DNA from: Mesorhizobium sp. | GTDB taxonomy: Bacteria; Pseudomonadota; Alphaproteobacteria; Rhizobiales; Rhizobiaceae | Length of the DNA stretch: 64,000 nucleotides | Assembly: GCA_004020365.1 (NCBI GenBank) | Contig: SAQR01000001.1 | Coordinates: forward strand, 288,088-352,087 | Direction of reading: 5' to 3' | Shown here: in pieces, positions 63,968 through 64,000 of the stretch | How positions within the stretch are numbered: the stretch's first letter is position 1 | How the letters are laid out: every line of letters starts with the position of its first letter | Made by a program: the position numbers and the translations under genes | The notes under the pieces: generated by a model | Databases searched by the model: none | What the model saw: the letters and a program-made list of their open reading frames with translations, nothing else | What the model was told of the DNA's origin: nothing

Positions 63968-64000
63968 CGGTGGGATCTCCTGTTTTTCTTTTCTCGGCTA

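Overview
The window looks like an accessory stress and low-oxygen island from a GC-rich alphaproteobacterium, probably of the order Hyphomicrobiales and Mesorhizobium-like. This is an inference from FixK-like regulators with matching FNR/FixK boxes, an alphaproteobacterial-type LexA box, a BigR/Blh sulfide operon and the general gene style. No rRNA, tRNA, CRISPR array, intact transposon or phage gene was seen.

Layout. 0-7.7 kb: a beta-CASP metallo-hydrolase cut by the window edge, a phosphoketolase, a P-type cation ATPase and a DUF6064 membrane protein. 7.8-12.1 kb: an ArsR remnant, Crp/Fnr copy 1, a frameshifted CarS-like gene, a metallophosphoesterase, a cytochrome c, a deleted universal stress protein (USP) gene and a broken pyridoxamine-oxidase-like (PNPOx-like) gene. 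12.3-17.4 kb: an HlyD/RbbA-like/ABC-2 export operon. 17.9-21.5 kb: a SHOCT protein, two Hsp20 genes (one frameshifted), a flavodoxin-like protein and a PNPOx-like protein. 21.9-25.4 kb: a BigR/Blh/YeeE-YedE persulfide operon ending in a truncated SulP gene. 26.3-29.9 kb: an aldehyde dehydrogenase, a GAF-Fis regulator and Crp/Fnr copy 2. 30-36 kb: a hydrolase and a MacAB-like exporter. 36-38 kb: a CBS-BON protein and a glycoamylase-like protein. 38-44.7 kb: a copper-handling cluster. 44.8-51 kb: an ATP-grasp-like protein and the complete arcDABC arginine deiminase operon. 51-57.6 kb: a BON protein, an alcohol dehydrogenase, a quinone-reductase-like protein, a DUF4010 protein, thioredoxin 2 and a second heavy-metal ATPase. 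57.7-64 kb: an ADP-forming acyl-CoA synthetase fused to GNAT, an APH-AAA kinase, a broken cytochrome c, an intact USP and an intact PNPOx-like protein.

How it fits together. I found 17 FNR/FixK-like 14-mers, nearly all in promoter positions of the genes above, so most of the island reads as one hypoxia regulon. Its likely regulators are the two Crp/Fnr paralogs it carries. Phosphoketolase (acetyl phosphate), the arginine deiminase pathway (carbamoyl phosphate to ATP) and an ADP-forming acyl-CoA synthetase could supply ATP when respiration stops, with alcohol and aldehyde dehydrogenases for redox balance. USP, Hsp20, CBS, BON, PNPOx-like, P-type ATPase and APH-AAA genes form a protective set that strongly resembles the mycobacterial DosR dormancy regulon in content.

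The most striking structural signal is a duplicated module (cytochrome c, USP, terminator, PNPOx-like gene) present near both ends of the window. The two copies have decayed in complementary ways, so together they retain one working copy of each gene. The Crp/Fnr gene is also duplicated with its promoter, and copy 1 has lost exactly five codons.
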